Assembly: GCA_902729315.2 (NCBI GenBank)
Contig: LR746265.1
Span: 4,444,892 to 4,508,891 of the forward strand
Reading direction: 5' to 3'
DNA length: 64,000 nt
DNA from: Spirodela intermedia
Lineage: Eukaryota > Streptophyta > Magnoliopsida > Alismatales > Araceae
This document shows positions 59,669 through 64,000 of this stretch, piece after piece. Position 1 is the first letter of the stretch, and each line of letters opens with the position of its first letter. The notes under the pieces were generated by a model, which worked only from the letters and a program-made list of their open reading frames with translations, did no database searches and was not told the origin of the DNA. The position numbers were made by a program, and so were the translations under genes.

Positions 59669-62600
59669 TACCTGGTCAGCAACAAGCCAAGGAGCCGCCT
59701 CTGAAAACCATTCCGGGCCGAGTCCAACGATCGGCCCAGAAACAAAGCGGGCTCCTCCGCTGCTCTCAGCCACCGTATCCTGGTCGGGCTCCTCCTCTCT
59801 CGAGCCGAGGATCTTTCCCTGTCTAGTCGCGCTCAGCGGAAGGTCGTCGTGGTCGGTTCCGGCTGGGCTGACCTTGCCTCTGCACACCACCTCACCAAGC
59901 AAGCCCACAATTGCTTGCTTCTCTCTTCGATTTCTGTACTTTATGAAGTTATGACGCTAACCCAAGAGAAAGGAGTGGCTTCGTCTCTGTCTTGGGTGTT
60001 TCAGGGGTTTCGATGTTACAGTTCCTGATGCGGGGAGCTGCCCTGCTGAGGAAGTAGAAACAAGTGCTTAATCTTTTACCTCAAATGCGTCTATGGTCGT
60101 CTAAGAACTATCCTATAAGAACTTGCAATCTTATATGAGAGTTCTTGGCATCTCCGTCTTTTCTTGCCATTTTCATGAAGCATTTATGCCGCCGTTTATA
60201 CCAGGCGCGAGAAGCTTGCTGAGTTGGTTCTAATGCCCATGAAACGCTTCGCCAAGGCGTGCATCTTTTGGATGAGACGACAAGTTAGTGCTCTTTAAAC
60301 TTCCTCTATTCATAGGAATTCGATACTATTCAAGAACCCACGACTGTCGCATTTAATATCGATGCCCAGCCTCTGTCTGACACTTTTCCACTCAATATCG
60401 GTTATGGCTCTCGTTGCTTACACCATCACAAGGGAGAAGGACGACGGGCTCCCATGCAACACAACGCATGGAGAGACACCTTACATGGGATCATGCCTCC
60501 AGTGGAGGTAACGGTAGCCTCAATGTACATTTGTTCAAAGGAAACTATGGACGCAGTGGGCACCTGTTCCTAACAGGAACTGTATAGATTTTCGGGAAAA
60601 CTTTCTTCAAGGCGAAAAGAGCAAGCTGTAATTTAAATAACCTTCAATTTTTTTGTTAAGGGAGTTACCTACCTTCCCATAAGAACTTCTTCAGCGATCA
60701 ACAGTTCGATACTAGTTTTCAAAGGATGGCTAATCACTTTGTGTATAACACAGGCTTTTGGTATCCCTATAGCAACATTTTTTCTCCTTTGTAGAAGAGC
60801 TTGGTAGCCAGCCACACACGAAGTGGGCTAAATCGGAACATTATTCTCCAGAAGGAAAGAACGTTTGCTGCTTTTATTGGGTCTAGTTTTTTCTATTAAA
60901 TGCCCAATTTCTTATTCACCGCTGTAAAAACTATGATAATTTCGGACTGGTCAGTATACTTGTGGACATCACTGAAAGGACATATGGTCTTCCACAGTTC
61001 GCGCTTCCAGTATTTCAGGGTCTACCTCAACTTCCAGCGCCCTTCAGTGCATTATTGTACCCTCGAGTACATGACATCATTCTCTTGCGCCATTCTGAGG
61101 TGCTAGAGTTTTCTTATCTTCCGACGATAGTCAGAAGTTTTCTCTTCGGACGTAGTTTCCGCACCTTCCTTTGGTCAATCGTCTGTCAGCAGTTCCTCTT
61201 ATTGGTCCGGGTATCGACATTCTTAGCAATGTTTTGATCACCTTATTCCAAACATGTATATTTTATTCAATAAAAACTTTAATTTTCTTGAAGAAAATGT
61301 TTTTGGCTGGTCTTGACGTGTTCTGTGCTTTGAATGTGCGGCGATTGACTTTGACAACACAGCAGTTTCTTGGGGGAAGTATGATTCAAGTGAGAGATTG
61401 AACTAGGTGAAAAGAAGATAGATAATTTTACTTATCCTGACGACGAGCATGATTTATATCGCTGATGAAGCATTCTAAAAGAGAAATCTTGCAAACCTTA
61501 ATCAGAAATCTCAAATGACAGTGACTAAGAGGTGGCTTTTTAAAGAGTTTGGCTGCTCCGGGGGTTTTTGGTCCGACGGTGCTGCTGGGATTGTCCGCTC
61601 CTGCAGAGCAATGCAGTGCACCTGCAACACTGGGAATGCTTTATTATTGTGTATTTGTTCAGGTTCGATTTCTGGGCTTTCACGCAAAATTTGTATTGCA
61701 TTAACGTAATCTATCTGAATTATGGAATATATTATGGGATATTACTAATTCTTGCATCATTTTCTTGTTGTTCCCTGGTTTCAAAAAATACCAAAACTTT
61801 GATGTATCATGGTGTCGGGGATCTGTAAAAGAGATGATTTTTATTCCATGGGTGGAGCCTATGAACTCGGAAGGACGTAAATTTGATGAATTCCAGAGAA
61901 TATGAAAACCACGGATGCATTTCTGGAGTGGTTTGTGGAGAGGATGCTCATGAATTTGACGCCATAGTATTAGTTGCCGATATTCATAAACTTCATTCAA
62001 TTGTTACAAGCAGATAATGATTGATACATCTGTCTGTATAGAGAGAATGATATCCCCTTGTCTTCGCTCGCCCTCTCCTCTGGTTAGACATCCGTCAACC
62101 CATCCCTAATTTTGATAATCACTGTCAATATTAAGAAATATGTAGGTTTAACCTGCATAGAAAGGAGGAATTCCTAATGCGATGAAACTTTCTTCGCGTG
62201 ATGCAGTGTCTGTCAAGATATGGATGGATGGAAAGGTGGGTTTAGTCTCTTTCTTATCTTTGTGCTGATTGAGTAATACTGGGCTTTGATTTAGTCGGCA
62301 AATCGTCTGTGTATAAGTCCATATCTGAAAGGCTTGCAATATTTTCAGTGGCCATTTGAGGATTTAACGGCGGCATGGACATTCCTTGACTTGAATGTCA
62401 TTTTCGATGAATATCTGGATGAATCTTCAACAGTCTTAAAGGCTGATTTTATGAGTCGATTGCGCTTTGTTACTTTATCTTGTGATGCCTAAATCGCCAT
62501 ACTTCACAACCGTTGCTCCTAAGAGATGAGAAAATCGTGAAGAACCTTTCCAACTGCTTCAAAGACTTAGAGGAGGCGAAGAAGTTTTTAGATATCCAGC

Positions 62601-64000
62601 TCTGTACCCCACTTATTCCCAGGTGATTCCTGAGGGCGCCGAGAATATGATCTTGCCTTTTTTATAGATTATTTATGCTGTTGAAATGAAAACTTTGTTG
62701 GATATAAATTGCGATTAGATATAGAATGCAAAGCACTCACAAGTAGGCTAGAGAAGAATGGGGATGGACCATTACTTCCTAGCTCAACGCTTTGACAGAA
62801 AATTCTTGCCTTTATGGATTTTTCCTGCAAAGTTTGAGCAGGTTCTTATCGACCAACCTTCCTATTTTCTCTCTGATCATGATGAGATTGCTGCGCATTC
62901 ATTAAATCTTTTCTTCTTCTAGGCCGCAGCAGTCCAGTAGGTTATTATCCTAAAATGGATCCGGGAGCTTAAATAAAGAAAATCGTCAGTAGCCATACAC
63001 TAGAAGAAATCATATTTATTATTCCTATTTATAGGAATGTAGAGTTAAGGCTTCTTGATCATTGAGACCATCTCTCTTTTTCCGTTTTAGGCTATTTTAT
63101 CTCTACGATCATTAGTTATTCGTCCACAATGGATGCCTGCCTTTTTCGTGATTTCTCTCTCGATGTAGAGCTAGCTTATTTCTCTATAAAATACCACTAT
63201 TTCTCCCCTCCTTTGATTATAAAATATTCAATTTTTTTGGTTTCAATTTTTATTTTTATTTGACGCTATGCACTCCCTCTTTTCCGATTGTGGGTTAGAT
63301 TCAATCAGAATCTGATGTTTACTTCCACGTAAACATCAGATATACGATGAGGAGAGCAACTTGATTTGCAGACTTGTTCGTGGCTGGAGACTCGATGATG
63401 ACCCGTACAATCGATCCTGCTCACAAGTGGAGTATCAAGATCTCCTGGCAGTCAGTCTTTTGCGTCCACTCCAGGGAGCCATGCTTCTTCGGCAATAGTC
63501 ACTATCGGAGGGCCTTGACGAGGAAAAGTTAGGTATGGCTCCTGAAAATCAGAAATGGCTGAGGATGCCTCTTTACGCCATTACAGAAGGCCCTTGGTTC
63601 AGTATCTTCCTCTTTATGAGATCATGGGCAGAGATCGTTCCACGAGATTGTGAACGGCGTGGTATGCTCCTTACCCATCATTAGAAGGCATTCTGCGCAA
63701 TATTTTTCTCAATGGAGGAACAGGGAATTGCTTCGCGGAAAGTGCGCCCAATGACCGCCATGGTGCACTTAAAAAGTTTGGCAGAAACGTAATCTGAAAG
63801 TTCCATCGCCCGCATCTCATTTCCACAGGACAAAGCTGTCAGTGGAGGGGACTCGAAGTTGCGCAGATCGGTTCCTCGACCACCTCCGCGAGGGGAGCTT
63901 CGCCGTGGACGAGGGTGGGTAAGGCCCCCATAGAAGCAATGCGAGGCAACAACATGACGAGGGCGCCGCAGCTCCCCTTGTTGATTCGAGACGAAGAATG
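59666..64000. other. 4.3 kb region without a recognised gene
   Basis: The first 250 bp likely belong to the CPP1 promoter. The rest has short plus-strand frames (for example 60962-61237, 91 codons; 61515-61709; a run reading KGLQYFQWPFEDLTAAWTF near 62325-62385; another near 63530-63640 reading RMPLYAITEGPWFSIFLF). These have no motif I recognise and are broken by stops. It may be decayed transposon or gene sequence. A perfect 13-bp inverted repeat lies at 63310-63341. Confidence 0.35.
63310..63341. repeat. Perfect 13-bp inverted repeat
   Basis: ATCTGATGTTTAC, a 6-nt loop, then the exact complement GTAAACATCAGAT. It lies in an AT-rich stretch with no flanking gene; a hairpin or MITE-like remnant is possible. 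Confidence 0.75.

Noticed and set aside
1-64000. A new multi-gene system or biosynthetic cluster
   Set aside because: Neighbouring genes belong to unrelated housekeeping, signalling and metabolic families; only the protease copies are related to one another.

Overview
This is a stretch of plant nuclear DNA. The genes have many short GT-AG introns, and their products are plant proteins: a PHO2-type E2, cinnamyl alcohol dehydrogenase, the chloroplast chaperone-like CPP1, an OSCA channel and an APSR1-like protein. Long CT/GA microsatellites flank many genes, and a decayed Ty1/copia element is present. GC-rich exons (UPF0496, CAD, PP2C, APSR1-like) next to AT-rich introns and spacers would suit a monocot, but the species cannot be fixed from the sequence alone. 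No operon, phage, CRISPR array or tRNA was seen. All exon models were built by eye from reading frame, splice sites and remembered family sequence; the exon lengths of each model sum to whole codons.

Layout. 1-2852 (+): 3' part of a PHO2/UBC24-like ubiquitin-conjugating enzyme. 3060-5076 (-): METTL23-like methyltransferase, convergent with it. 5231-about 7530: degenerate copia retroelement. 7.9-9.1 kb: GC-rich spacer with no recognised gene. 9874-10992 (+): UPF0496 (At14a-like) membrane protein with a possible 5' UTR intron and uORF. 11393-13070 (-): cinnamyl alcohol dehydrogenase. About 13.9-14.65 kb (-): expansin pseudogene. 15166-22572 (-): proteasome lid subunit RPN3, with a 4.7 kb intron. 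23547-25193 (-): FAD-dependent monooxygenase. 25689-31728 (-): mitochondrial-type initiation factor IF-3.

32553-44.5 kb (-): a local cluster of A1 aspartyl proteases (APF1-like). Copy A is complete with a C-terminal hydrophobic tail. Copy B keeps both catalytic Asp residues but stops before the tail. Two or more further copies survive only as scattered exon fragments. 45380-47815 (-): intronless OSCA4-type (CSC1-like) channel. 49723-51405 (+): PP2C phosphatase, divergent from the channel gene. 53386-56502 (+): DUF630/DUF632 (APSR1-like) protein. 56967-59487 (-): CPP1, convergent with it. 59.7-64 kb: no gene I can recognise.

The genes do not form one pathway; this is ordinary mixed plant gene space. 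The most unusual structure is intron 4 of protease copy A. It appears to be a tandem array of intron copies joined at short exon-edge fusions, one of which still has canonical splice sites on both sides and so forms a potential 14-nt micro-exon.
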